From NCBI GenBank assembly GCA_964410485.1, contig CAYPHJ010000087.1, forward strand, positions 1 through 19,829: a stretch of 19,829 bases of DNA. Direction: 5' to 3'. Positions 1 through 7,157 of the stretch are shown one piece after another. The DNA is from CAYPHJ01 sp964410485 (GTDB taxonomy: Bacteria > Desulfobacterota > Binatia > UBA9968). The position numbers and the translations under genes are program-made. Under the pieces are notes generated by a model. The model was given only the letters and a program-made list of their open reading frames with translations. It ran no database searches and was not told the origin of the DNA. The first letter of the stretch is position 1. Every line of letters begins with the position of its first letter.

Positions 1-6
1 GAACAA

Positions 7-41
7 GCAGATTCTTCGTCGCTGCACTCCTCAGAATGACA
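7..41 (+). repeat. Dispersed repeat, copy 1 (GCAGATTCTTCGTCGC type)
   Basis: The copy begins GCAGATTCTTCGTCGC and ends CTCCTCAGAATGACA. It matches the reverse complement of 354-387 almost base for base, differing only in the few bases in the middle. Sequences of this form (…GATTCTTCG…CTCAGAATGACA) are familiar to me as high-copy intergenic repeats in acidobacterial genomes; that attribution is from memory, while the match between copies is seen directly. Confidence 0.7.
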
Positions 42-88
42 TTTACGAGTAACGCGTCGAGGGCAGCGAGCGGCCACCTCCAGCGCCA

Positions 89-101
89 ATTTTCTAAGGA
101 G
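89..101 (+). repeat. Left arm of exact 13-bp inverted repeat
   Basis: ATTTTCTAAGGAG at 89-101 is the exact reverse complement of 306-318. The two arms lie inside repeat copies 1 and 2, about 45 and 35 bases from them, so the 7-387 segment has nested inverted ends. Function is unknown; it may mark a larger repeat unit present in two orientations. Confidence 0.6.
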
Positions 102-305
102 TGTTTCATGATCTTACGCTCACCCACATACGATGAAAGTAGCCCCACGACTGTCATCTGTCCCACTACCGCAGGACTATCATTTCGAATCCTTCGACAA
201 CGCCGCTCAGCATAGAAAGACTGGAACCCCTTAACATGCTGAATCACGGCTAAATTCGTGAGTTGTTCGCAAAACAGAAAGCCAAACTCCGTTGCAGATT
301 CCCGT

Positions 306-318
306 CTCCTTAGAAAAT
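306..318 (-). repeat. Right arm of exact 13-bp inverted repeat
   Basis: CTCCTTAGAAAAT, the exact reverse complement of 89-101. It sits between the inner segment and repeat copy 2, mirroring the layout on the left side. Confidence 0.6.
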
Positions 319-353
319 GAGATGTGCGGTGGGGACATCCCCTCGACACCGGC

Positions 354-387
354 TGTCATTCTGAGGAGCCTGCGACGAAGAATCTGC
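354..387 (-). repeat. Dispersed repeat, copy 2 (inverted)
   Basis: Read on the minus strand this copy begins GCAGATTCTTCGTCGC and ends CTCCTCAGAATGACA, matching copy 1 at 7-41 with differences only in the centre. Together the two copies form an inverted pair about 310 bp apart. Confidence 0.7.
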
Positions 388-433
388 TTTTTCATCGGTC
401 TTCGGTCTTCCGTCCCCGGTCGTCCTACCAAAA

Positions 434-463
434 GCAGTCCTTCGGCTTCGCCTCAGGACGACA
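434..463 (+). repeat. Dispersed repeat, copy 3 (diverged)
   Basis: GCAGTCCTTCGGCTTCGC followed by CTCAGGACGACA has the same architecture as copies 1 and 2 (GCAG, TTCG core, CTCAG, GACA end) with compensating changes: ATTC/GAAT is replaced by TCC/GGA. The paired changes keep the hairpin potential, which argues that the folded form matters. Confidence 0.5.
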
Positions 464-613
464 ACGGGGAGCAGATCCCTCACAGAGTTTCAACCACTGC
501 AAAGTACTGACGAGGGAAATTGAACGGAGCGCGAAACGCGGTTGAACCTTGGAACGGGAGCAAAGTAACCGAAGATGTTGGAAGCCGGAGGGAAGGAGTA
601 AAGTGGCGGCGAA

Positions 614-1555
614 TTAGACGGCAGAGCAGCGCATGTCATCCACCGTTAGTCTCAGGCCGGCTTCCAGGTCCACCAGAGGCCGGTAGCCGAGGATCTCTCG
701 AGCATAACTGATATCGGCCAGGGAGTGGCGTACGTCTCCAGGCCTCGCGGGCTCGTGGCGAACCTCGGCTGTCCGTCCGGTGATGGTTTCCAGCATCTTG
801 ATGAGCGCGTTGAGACTTGTCCGCGCGCCGCACCCGATATTGAAAACCTTTCCCGATGCTCCCCCCGCTTCAAGCGCGGCGAGGTTCGCTTGCACCACAT
901 TATCGACATACGTGAAATCTCGAGACTGCTCTCCGTCTCCGAAAACAACAATCGGCTGGTTCTTCAAAAGCCGGCCGATGAATTTTGGTATCACGGCGGA
1001 GTACTCGGAATGCGGATCCTGGGCGGGGCCGAATACATTGAAATATCGCAAGCTCACTGTCTCCAGGCCAAAGATCTGGCAATAAAGCCTGCAGTAGTAC
1101 TCACCTACCAGCTTTTGCAGCGCATAAGGCGACAATGGGTTGGGCGGCATCTGTTCAGTCTTCGGCAGGACCTCGGTATCGCCATAAATCGACGATGATG
1201 CCGCGTAAACGAATCTACGAACTCCCGCCTTTCGACTACTTTCGAGAAGATTCAACGTTGCCGTCACATTGGCGCGATTCGTTTCCACTGGATCTTTCAC
1301 CGAACGCTGTACCGATGGAATCGCCGCTTGATGAAGAACGTAGTCGATCTCTCCGGTCACACGGTCGGCAACTTTATGGTCGTTCAAATCCGCCTTGATC
1401 AACTCAATCGAGCTTTGAACGTCCCGCAGCCGTGATGGGTCCCCTGTGGCCAGATTATCGACAACCCTCACCTGTACGCCGTCCCGGACAAGGCGCCTGA
1501 CGATATGGGAACCAATAAAACCGGCACCGCCGGTCACCAGGTAACGATCCGCCAT
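614..1555 (-). CDS. NAD-dependent nucleotide-sugar epimerase (SDR family)
   Basis: This 313-residue protein is an extended short-chain dehydrogenase that probably interconverts UDP-hexoses or UDP-HexNAc at C4 in the cytoplasm. A Rossmann GGAGFIGS motif lies at residues 9-16, a serine-rich SSS stretch at 120-122 and the catalytic YxxxK at Tyr144/Lys148. The substrate-side segment RYFNVFGPAQDPHSEYSAV (from about 170) resembles the WbpP/TviC branch that acts on UDP-GlcNAc or UDP-GlcNAcA. Length is normal and the frame is intact from ATG to stop. It lies downstream of wecB on the same strand, separated by about 570 bp of non-coding or decayed sequence. With wecB and the dehydrogenase at 14315 it could supply an aminosugar or aminouronic acid precursor for the polysaccharide. 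The exact substrate cannot be read from sequence; a UDP-glucose 4-epimerase or another dehydratase-like SDR are alternatives. Confidence 0.88.
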   Translation of the reverse strand: MADRYLVTGGAGFIGSHIVRRLVRDGVQVRVVDNLATGDPSRLRDVQSSIELIKADLNDHKVADRVTGEIDYVLHQAAIPSVQRSVKDPVETNRANVTATLNLLESSRKAGVRRFVYAASSSIYGDTEVLPKTEQMPPNPLSPYALQKLVGEYYCRLYCQIFGLETVSLRYFNVFGPAQDPHSEYSAVIPKFIGRLLKNQPIVVFGDGEQSRDFTYVDNVVQANLAALEAGGASGKVFNIGCGARTSLNALIKMLETITGRTAEVRHEPARPGDVRHSLADISYAREILGYRPLVDLEAGLRLTVDDMRCSAV

Positions 1556-2128
1556 GATCAGTCGCTTCGCTCCGTTCCAATCGTTCGACCGAGCTCGCGC
1601 CCCTTTTAACCGCTCGGCTCCGCCAATGCTCCGTTCAAATCCCCTCTCTACCAGGTATCACGTTTCGGGCCAGTGGAAAACGGAGTTCCGCCGGAGCCCT
1701 GCAATGAAGACAAGCTACACGAATGGCTTTTGCTGCGCTCGCCATGCAAGCCCTCTCCCACCCGAAGAAGGGTACGCGCGACATCGCAACTGAACATGAT
1801 GGCCGCTGAGATGAGTTTGTTTACTCTCGGGCGGCTGGGACGTTTTTTCATCTTTGGGATTGGCGCGACATCATACGCGATAGCTTCGGCTGCTGTGGTT
1901 GTTCGCCTTTCCCTTGCCCTGTTCGATCTGGAAATCCAAGAGGCAAGACAGCATCTCGAGCAATTTGCCTCTTACCTCCATCCGTGCGCGCGTGTTACCG
2001 CAATAGCGGGACGTGCCCAGGTACACCGAAGTGAAAAGCGATGTTGCACGACGAGGTGATCTTACGGTCGCGCACGCGGAAATGACATTGGTCTACCAAC
2101 CGAGAGTTTGTCGCCGGCATTCCATGGG
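1556..2128. other. 573-bp interval between wecB and the epimerase gene, possible gene relic
   Basis: No intact gene is convincing here. A plus-strand frame (1673-2059) has a hydrophobic stretch but no ribosome binding site and no recognised motif. On the minus strand, about 1630-1851, a frame reads RPRVNKLISAAIMFSCDVAR and then, in a shifted frame, a segment with APAELRFPLARNV. This loosely resembles the N-terminal part of polysaccharide deacetylases (a membrane-like helix followed by a YYHxV and RFARQMD region), a gene type common in XrtA loci. The resemblance is weak and needs frame changes, so I only flag it. No sigma-54 site was found upstream of the epimerase. Confidence 0.25.
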
Positions 2129-3364
2129 TCACACAGCTTCCCGCTTTTTGCTCTGCCTTTCTTCTCCCCCGCCCAGCTCGGTCCTCAAAATACGGAGGAT
2201 CCGCTCGGCCGTCTGGCCGTCCCAAAATTTCGGCGCAATTCCCCTTCTTCGATCAGCCTCGATAGCTCGGTTGAACTCATGAATGATCTTGTCCGGCCGC
2301 GACCCGACGAGAACATTGGTACCGGACTCCAGCGTGACCGGCCGTTCCGTGTTTTCGCGCAAAGTCAGGCAGGGCACACCCAAGATGGTCGTCTCCTCCT
2401 GGATGCCGCCGGAGTCCGTCAAGACGATTTTCGTTTCAGTCAGTAAACGCAGAAAGTCCAAGTATCCAAGGGGCGGAACGAGCCGAATTCTTACTCGATG
2501 ATCCCAGGGCTCCGGACCCTCCATAAAATGGTCGACAAAAAAGTCCCCCAAATCTGCGGCTTGTATTTGTTGCAGCGTCTGCGGATGCGCCGGAAAGATA
2601 ACAGGCATCCGCTTGGAGATTTCCAGAACAGCCTCGAGCATCGCCGCCAGCGTCGCAACGTTTTCGACGTTCGCGGGTCGATGGAGCGTCAGGACGGCGT
2701 ATGGCCTGGCTCGCCCGCCTGCCATCAGTTGAAGGTCGCTGAGTATCCTCGATTCGGTGGCTTTCCTACGGTACCGCAGCAGCGTGTCAATCATTAGATT
2801 GCCGACGAAAAAGATCTTCTCCTTTGGAATGCCTTCCCGCAGCAAGTTTCGATTGGCGCTCTCTTCGGTCGTAAACAAGAAATCGGAGAGCGCATCTGTC
2901 ACGATTCTATTGATCTCTTCAGGCGTGGTGCGATCGAAGCTCCTCAAGCCCGCCTCGACATGCGCCAACTTGGGAATATAGCTGCGCCCGCCGTTACGCG
3001 GGCGGCAATAAGTCCTTTTGGCGATCAGGGAGCAAGCGACAGTCGAACTGACATCGCCGACCACCAAAATGACATCGGGCCGTTCTGACAAGACCACGTT
3101 TTCAAACTGCTCCATGATTCTGGCCGTCTGCCACGAATGCGAGCCGGAGCCGACGCCCAGACAGACGTCCGGCTTTGGAAGCTCGAGGTCATTAAAAAAG
3201 AAATCGGACATGTTCGCATCGTAATGCTGCCCCGTGTGCACCAAGACGTGGCAAATGCGATCCTCTGCGATAGATCCGTTCAGCGTTTGAATGGCTTCAC
3301 ACAAGGCCGCGAGCTTCATGAGGTTCGGTCTCGCCCCGACGACCGAAAGGATTTTCAGTTCCAT
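2129..3364 (-). CDS. wecB: UDP-N-acetylglucosamine 2-epimerase (non-hydrolysing)
   Basis: The 411-residue cytoplasmic enzyme interconverts UDP-GlcNAc and UDP-ManNAc. The GT-B fold family signatures are all present: VVGARPN near the N-terminus, VHTGQHYD at 42-49, VVGDVSS with Asp104, HVEAGLRSFD with Glu137, TPEEINR near 150, TLHRPANVEN with His228, and DSGGIQEE followed by LRENTERP. These correspond to the acidic and histidine residues that act in the E. coli enzyme. I chose ATG at 3364; an in-frame GTG at 3376 would add four residues, but its purine stretch GAAGG abuts the codon, while it stands 12 nt from the ATG. The start overlaps the stop of the truncated sugar-transferase frame by 10 bp. 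Its product would feed the dehydrogenase at 14315 (UDP-ManNAcA) or the polymer directly. No lesion is visible. Confidence 0.93.
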   Translation of the reverse strand: MELKILSVVGARPNLMKLAALCEAIQTLNGSIAEDRICHVLVHTGQHYDANMSDFFFNDLELPKPDVCLGVGSGSHSWQTARIMEQFENVVLSERPDVILVVGDVSSTVACSLIAKRTYCRPRNGGRSYIPKLAHVEAGLRSFDRTTPEEINRIVTDALSDFLFTTEESANRNLLREGIPKEKIFFVGNLMIDTLLRYRRKATESRILSDLQLMAGGRARPYAVLTLHRPANVENVATLAAMLEAVLEISKRMPVIFPAHPQTLQQIQAADLGDFFVDHFMEGPEPWDHRVRIRLVPPLGYLDFLRLLTETKIVLTDSGGIQEETTILGVPCLTLRENTERPVTLESGTNVLVGSRPDKIIHEFNRAIEADRRRGIAPKFWDGQTAERILRILRTELGGGEERQSKKREAV

Positions 3365-3805
3365 CGGCCAGCCCACCCTTCGCTGCTGGATTCCAGGGAT
3401 AACGACAGCGCCTGTTCCATGGAAGCCCAGCTCATCTCGCCTTTGAGAACATTCACCATCTGGGGGATTTCATCGATCCTGAGCTTTCGAATAATGCGGC
3501 TCACCCGAGTTACCCGGGGATCCTCCTGCGATGCCCATACCGGACCGCCCCTCGCCTCGGCGTCTTGTGACATCGAACGAAACTTGTAGAGCGTAAATCG
3601 GGTGTCGTTCTGTCCGACGCGCTCTTGGCGGTAGAGAACAGGCGAACCGGTTTCGATCCTGATGGCCAGAGCCGCCAGAAGGGCAATCGGCGCGCTGAGC
3701 GCGAGTCCGAGCAGCGAAGCGCCAATATCCACGCAGCGCTTGATCGCCCTGCGAAATCCGTTGGAAAGCGCAATCCAATAAGGCGGCAGGTCTGCTTTCG
3801 AGAGC
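3355..3805 (-). pseudogene. Polyprenyl-phosphate sugar transferase, truncated at both ends
   Basis: The readable part begins near LPPYWIALSNGFRRAIKR, which matches the linker before the catalytic domain in EpsB-like (XrtA-associated) glycosyl-1-phosphate transferases. It continues through one transmembrane helix (ASLLGLALSAPIALLAALAI), PVLYRQERVGQN, FTLYKFRSM, DPRVTRV and LRIDEIPQMVNVLKGEMS. The frame then departs from the family: the VGPRPERP motif and the roughly 70 C-terminal residues are absent, replaced by an unrelated tail ending at 3355. The N-terminal membrane and CoA-binding-like region (over 200 residues in the full family) is also missing; upstream sequence belongs to a kinase fragment. 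Intact members transfer the first sugar phosphate to undecaprenyl phosphate at the inner membrane. The loss of the catalytic C-terminal part makes activity unlikely. Confidence 0.8.
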
Positions 3806-4076
3806 AACGATCGGGTGACTCGCAAATCTTCGCAAATTCCAGCCAAACAGCAACTCTTCCAATCGTTCACGCCATGTCTTGCGGCCGTTGGCAGAGCCCG
3901 ACGGCGCGGCCATGGCGCTGCCGTCGTCCTTTCCCGCTGTTTCCGAGCTACCACGGTTGTCGCGCCACTCCGTTTCCGCCCGCAGAACTGAATTCGGGAT
4001 CCGAATCGAATACCCTCTCCACGGACCGCTTTTTCTCTAAGTCTGCCCCCGTCAGAGCTTCAAACATTCTACTCAT
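3806..4076 (-). pseudogene. N-terminal fragment of a BY-type tyrosine kinase
   Basis: An ATG at 4076 with a GGGGGG stretch just upstream opens a 42-residue frame beginning MSRMFEALTGADLEKKR, which is the usual start of BY-kinases of exopolysaccharide loci (MSRI-EAL pattern), and stops at 3948. In a neighbouring frame the sequence goes on with RKTWRERLEELLFGWNLRR and HPIVALES, which resembles the segment before the kinase core (the usual P-x-VxL and SPAAE region). So a frameshift near 3950 splits the fragment. At about 3795-3805 it runs straight into the sugar-transferase fragment, so the whole kinase core with its Walker motifs is absent. BY-kinases phosphorylate themselves and drive Wzz-dependent polymerisation. 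The assignment rests on the first 17 residues and on locus context. Confidence 0.55.
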
Positions 4077-4144
4077 CCACCCCCCGGTAATCCGGCCACG
4101 CCGCAACTTGTTGTCGCTTGTCGGTCATTGTTCATCGGCCTATG

Positions 4145-5428
4145 TTATCCCTGCAAGCGCCCGGTTTGTTTTGCAGTTGGCCTCTCACGCTTTTCTTCCT
4201 CTGGCGATGAGGGCGGCAAGCTGCGAATGAACTCGAATGTTGCCGTGAGAAATTCCTGCCGCATCGACACGTCCAAAATCTCCCGGCTGACGGACTCGAC
4301 CAGCTTGGCCAATTTATTCCTCGGAAAGGATTCCATGCGATGGCCCTGCAATCGAATTTGCTCGCGCAAAATAAAGCCGGCCATCGGTCCCATGGCTTCG
4401 GTGAACTGCTGCGCAATGACATCAAGCACCTTCAATGAGACGTTTCCTTGATTCAACGTGATCACTGAGTTGGACGGTGGGACTGAGGGATTGCTCACAG
4501 ACGGCGGTGTTCTCGGCTCGCTCGACTTGACCTCCACGCGCGCCCCCCGCACGACGTCAAAACGCTGCTGTGATGGCGGTTCCTCCGCCGGGGCTCCCCG
4601 CGCTGCGGCGCCCAACGCCAGATCCTCGGCCACCTCCTGGACAATAGACCGGTCGATCTCCTTCTTCCCCAACGCAAAGGCCGTCAGCATTGCGTTATCG
4701 CCGAGAACGTTGATCAGACGAGGGATTCCCGCGGAGTAGCCGTAGATGGCCTCAACGGCCCGTCTCTGGAAGACCGCGGGCGAACCTCCCGCTATTTTTA
4801 ACCGGCTCGCGATGTAGCTTTCACATTCCGCTAATGTGAGAGGCCGTAGCTGATAGCGAAGTGTCACGCGCTGCTTCAATTGGCGCAGCTCGGGCCGATT
4901 CAGCCTGACCGCGAGTTCCGGCTGGCCGACGAGCAGGATCTGCAACAGCTTGTCCGATGAGGTCTCAAAGTTCGACAACATCCGGATGCTCTCCAACACT
5001 TCTGCAGAGAGATTTTGTGCCTCATCGATAATCAGGGCGCAGGTTCGACCTTTACGGTAGTTTTCAAGCAGAAAATCGTTCAACAGCGCCAAGTAATCGT
5101 GCAGGTCACGGGCGCCCTTCAGGGGCTCGACGAGGTTGAACTCCTCGCAAACCGAGCGCAGTAAATCAAGCGAATTTGCAATGGCGCTAAAAAGCAATGC
5201 GGTTCGCGTGTGCTGATCGAGATCCTTGAGAAGCGCATGAACCAATGTGGTCTTGCCAGTGCCAACTTCCCCGGTCAGCACGACAAAGCCCTTGCGCGCC
5301 TTGACGCCGTACGAGATCTGTGCCAGCCCCTCGCGATGACTACCGCTCAGATACAAGAATCCCGGATCCGGGGTGACATTGAAGGGCGCTTGACTCAAGC
5401 CAAAATAGTCTTGATACAAAACTTTCAT
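4145..5428 (-). CDS. XrtA-associated (ExeA/GspA-like) AAA ATPase
   Basis: This 427-residue ATPase belongs to the secretion-ATPase-like family found in XrtA/PEP-CTERM exopolysaccharide loci. It opens with MKVLYQDYFGLSQAPFNVTP, the family's FGL..PF..TPDP signature, and has Walker A GEVGTGKT at 53-60, Walker B ALIIDEAQNL with Asp135/Glu136, and the GIPRLINVL sensor-like motif near 230. After about residue 265 comes a Pro/Ser-rich linker and then a C-terminal domain of about 85 residues (LKVLDVIAQQFTEAMGPMAG onward) that resembles the small helical domain with a GPxA motif appended to some signalling proteins; this last point is inference. The start codon overlaps a stop of the decayed wzz region as ATGA, and GAGGTG precedes it. 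The frame is intact although its usual partners on both sides are broken. The family's role is thought to be in polymer export or assembly but is not settled. Confidence 0.88.
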   Translation of the reverse strand: MKVLYQDYFGLSQAPFNVTPDPGFLYLSGSHREGLAQISYGVKARKGFVVLTGEVGTGKTTLVHALLKDLDQHTRTALLFSAIANSLDLLRSVCEEFNLVEPLKGARDLHDYLALLNDFLLENYRKGRTCALIIDEAQNLSAEVLESIRMLSNFETSSDKLLQILLVGQPELAVRLNRPELRQLKQRVTLRYQLRPLTLAECESYIASRLKIAGGSPAVFQRRAVEAIYGYSAGIPRLINVLGDNAMLTAFALGKKEIDRSIVQEVAEDLALGAAARGAPAEEPPSQQRFDVVRGARVEVKSSEPRTPPSVSNPSVPPSNSVITLNQGNVSLKVLDVIAQQFTEAMGPMAGFILREQIRLQGHRMESFPRNKLAKLVESVSREILDVSMRQEFLTATFEFIRSLPPSSPEEEKRERPTAKQTGRLQG

Positions 5429-5434
5429 GACACC

Positions 5435-6436
5435 TCAGAAGTACATCGGAGCGAAAATTCGCACGCACACAATGCCCACTGCCAACGCTCCGACGGAAAG
5501 CCGGGGATCTCATCGCTTCTCTTGAAAGAAGTATCCAAATTTTCCCACAGAAACGCGAGCCCAAACCGCCCACCCAGACCCGCCAGCAGGCCGACCAAAA
5601 GTATCATCGGCCGGGTGGGGGCGGACAGGCTGAGCGGATAATTAGCCGGATCGAAATATGGAATTGCTCGCCTTTCTGCTTTTTTTCCATGTTTCCTGAC
5701 AATTCGGATTCGAGAGTTTTTACCAGTAAAACCTGACACTTACGCAGTGTAATCTCGTAACCACGACTGATTTTCGATAGTTCGATGGCGCGGATGGGAG
5801 TATTGTCGATTCGCCCCTGAAGCGGAGCGACCAGCAAGCGCGCACGCTCCTGCTGGCCTCGAAGAGCCTGGATTTCCGTATCCAGCTCGGCCATCTGCGA
5901 TTGCAAAACTTTTTGCAGCGGACTGCTTCGGGCCTGTGGTGCCGCAAGTGGTACCACAGGAGGCGGTTCGTCTTCAAGCGCGGCTTCGAGCCCTTGTATC
6001 TCCTTGGTGAGCCGAAGCACGTTCAGATGTGGATTGCTGTACTTTTGCAGCAAAGACTCCAACTCCTTCTGCTTGCGTTGAAGCGGGGTTTGTTGAAACC
6101 CCGCGGCGGCGGCTGCGGTCGATAAGGCCGCGGCTTCCTCTTTCGCAAGCACCTCGTACTCCACCAGCTGTTTTTGCAAGATGCCTCTGCGTTCCTGCAG
6201 CGCCAACAATCGGATGCTTGCCGAATCGAGCTCTCGTCGAAGCTGTTCGAGGCTGCGAAGATTGCTATCCAACTGACCGGACAGCTCGAAGCGATGCGCC
6301 GACTTGTACCGGTTCACCAGCGCCTCTTGCTCTTCCAGCTCCCGTTTCAATCGCTCTGCTTCGGCGTTCATGAACGCCTTGGTGCCGATGGCCTGTTGTT
6401 CCCGAACATGCAGATTTGTTCTATAAAGAGCGACGC
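5435..6436 (-). pseudogene. Chain-length determinant (Wzz/GNVR) remnant, frameshifted
   Basis: The sequence from about 6430 reads LYRTNLHVREQQAIGTKAF and a long heptad-rich coiled coil with QLDSNLRSLEQLRREL, matching the middle of XrtA-type Wzz proteins. The first part of the protein, including the first membrane helix, is absent because the frame comes from wza instead. After EKKQKGEQF (near 5660) the reading frame must shift by one base to continue with YFDPANYPLSLSAPTRP, the periplasm-to-membrane segment, a hydrophobic helix and FLWENLDTSFKRSDEIPGFP. Near 5495 another shift and a probable small deletion lead to VGALAVGIVCVRIFAPMYF and a stop at 5435-5437, a plausible relic of the last membrane helix. 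Intact Wzz proteins are inner-membrane co-polymerases that set chain length. With two frameshifts and no first helix this copy is almost surely non-functional. Confidence 0.82.
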
Positions 6437-6714
6437 TGCGCCCGGTTGTCAGCCCGACAACCGGCACTTCGTTGACTAGCGGGAGTGTCACATATCCGTC
6501 GGGTCTCACCTTTACGGCCCCGGAAAGGGTCGGCTCTCTCCACACGTGGACCCCCAACACATCACCGGCTCCGATCACATAGACCTCCTCGGGAGGACTT
6601 GCCGGGTCCGGGGTGTTGGGCGCCACTCGAAATTACTGCCCGCGCAACTCTTTTGGAGCACAGCCCAAGATTAAAAAAATCAGCAGCAGAACGAACAGTA
6701 GTTTCCCACACATG
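6437..6714 (-). pseudogene. Polysaccharide export lipoprotein (Wza-like), nonsense codon and 3' deletion
   Basis: An ATG at 6714 starts MCGKLLFVLLLIFLILGC, a clear lipoprotein signal peptide with an ILGC lipobox. Seven codons after the cysteine an in-frame TAA (6635-6633) stops translation. Two codons later the same frame resumes (GTG at 6626) with a Pro-rich linker and YVIGAGDVLGVHVWREP and VRPDGYVTLPLVNEVPVVGL, the polysaccharide-export N-terminal domain. After GLTTG (about 6440) the frame passes without interruption into the coiled coil of Wzz. The SLBB part and the C-terminal helix of Wza are gone. The open frame 6626-5604 is therefore a secondary product of a stop codon plus a deletion rather than a normal fusion gene. 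Restart at the GTG would give a protein without a signal peptide. Intact Wza forms the outer-membrane export channel. Confidence 0.82.
6633..6635 (-). other. In-frame TAA separating Wza signal peptide from its mature domain
   Basis: Codons around the stop read CAG TAA TTT CGA GTG on the minus strand. The signal peptide before it and the export domain after it are in the same frame, so a single change of TAA would restore a continuous lipoprotein start. Confidence 0.75.
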
Positions 6715-6778
6715 GCTTCTCCGTAACGTGACAAAAGCTCGCATCCTGCACCATTGTAGTGAAGGTAACGACCCGGCG

Positions 6779-6794
6779 TGCAAATTACGCACCA
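6779..6794 (-). promoter_or_regulatory. Sigma-54 (-24/-12) promoter of the wza region
   Basis: TGGTGC-GTAAT-TTGCA on the minus strand fits the sigma-54 consensus TGGCAC-N5-TTGCW, with the essential GG and GC at correct spacing and mismatches only at positions 4 and 5. Transcription would start near 6768, about 54 nt before the wza ATG at 6714. Two sigma-54 activators (PrsR and the regulator at 7562-8944) are encoded nearby. Usage is inferred. Confidence 0.55.
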
Positions 6795-6921
6795 CCGAGA
6801 GCCATCATCGTTTCCCGGCGAAAAAGCCCTCGTTCCCATACAATATTATTCATTTAAGGCAGGCCCTCGATCTGACAAAGAGACATACCTTCTGCCCTGT
6901 ACCTTGGGTGTCGAATGAACA

Positions 6922-6939
6922 TGGGGCAGTTCTGCCCCA
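6922..6939. promoter_or_regulatory. Perfect 18-bp dyad, candidate enhancer site for a sigma-54 activator
   Basis: TGGGGCAGTTCTGCCCCA is a perfect inverted repeat apart from its central TT. It lies about 130-160 bp upstream of the -24/-12 site of wza, a normal distance for NtrC-type activators. A related sequence, GGGCAGTTGAGCC, occurs at 10637-10649 upstream of the prsK promoter (11 of 13 bases identical). PrsR binding is inference. Confidence 0.5.
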
Positions 6940-6971
6940 AGCGAGCACTAAAGCCGCAGTATTGGAGTGAT

Positions 6972-7000
6972 GGAGTGCCGAGGCCATCCTCAAGCACTCC
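6972..7000. repeat. Inverted repeat GGAGTGC/GCACTCC
   Basis: GGAGTGC at 6972-6978 pairs exactly with GCACTCC at 6994-7000 over a 15-nt loop. There is no T-run, so a terminator is unlikely. It could be a second protein binding site upstream of the wza promoter, or a coincidental hairpin. Confidence 0.35.
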
Positions 7001-7157
7001 CGGACTGCAATTCTACGGAAGCGTACCGATAAGATGGGCGCGCGATCGTTGGCAAGCGAAGCAATAAGCGGGAGGATTTCAGCTGGGGGCGATGAAAGGA
7101 ACGATCAAGGAGACGGATCAGGGAAAGGATGTATCAAAACGGGGCATTCGGGCGGCG

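Larger units (their letters stand above)
1..613. other. Gene-free left end rich in short repeats
   Basis: No convincing coding sequence is seen on either strand; the open frames here are short, overlap each other and have no ribosome binding site or recognisable motif. The stretch contains three copies of one repeat family (listed separately) and an exact 13-bp inverted pair. From about 480 to 613 I see nothing recognisable. The region lies downstream of the epimerase gene that ends at 614, so it may also hold that operon's terminator, but no clear hairpin followed by a T-run was found. Confidence 0.6.
6840..7157. other. Interval upstream of wza with regulatory dyads
   Basis: No gene is supported on either strand. 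Plus-strand open frames here lack a good ribosome binding site and family features. The interval contains a perfect dyad (6922-6939) and a hairpin pair (6972-7000), both listed separately, at a distance from the -24/-12 site that fits an enhancer region. It may also include the lost 3' part of the barrel gene that ends in decay at about 7158. Confidence 0.45.

Noticed and set aside
1673..2059. Plus-strand 128-codon frame with a hydrophobic segment
   Set aside because: It has no ribosome binding site and no recognised motif, and lies in a gap between minus-strand genes; the hydrophobic stretch alone is weak evidence.
6972..7000. GGAGTGC/GCACTCC hairpin as a transcription terminator
   Set aside because: The 15-nt loop and lack of a T-run on either strand make termination unlikely; kept only as a possible binding site.
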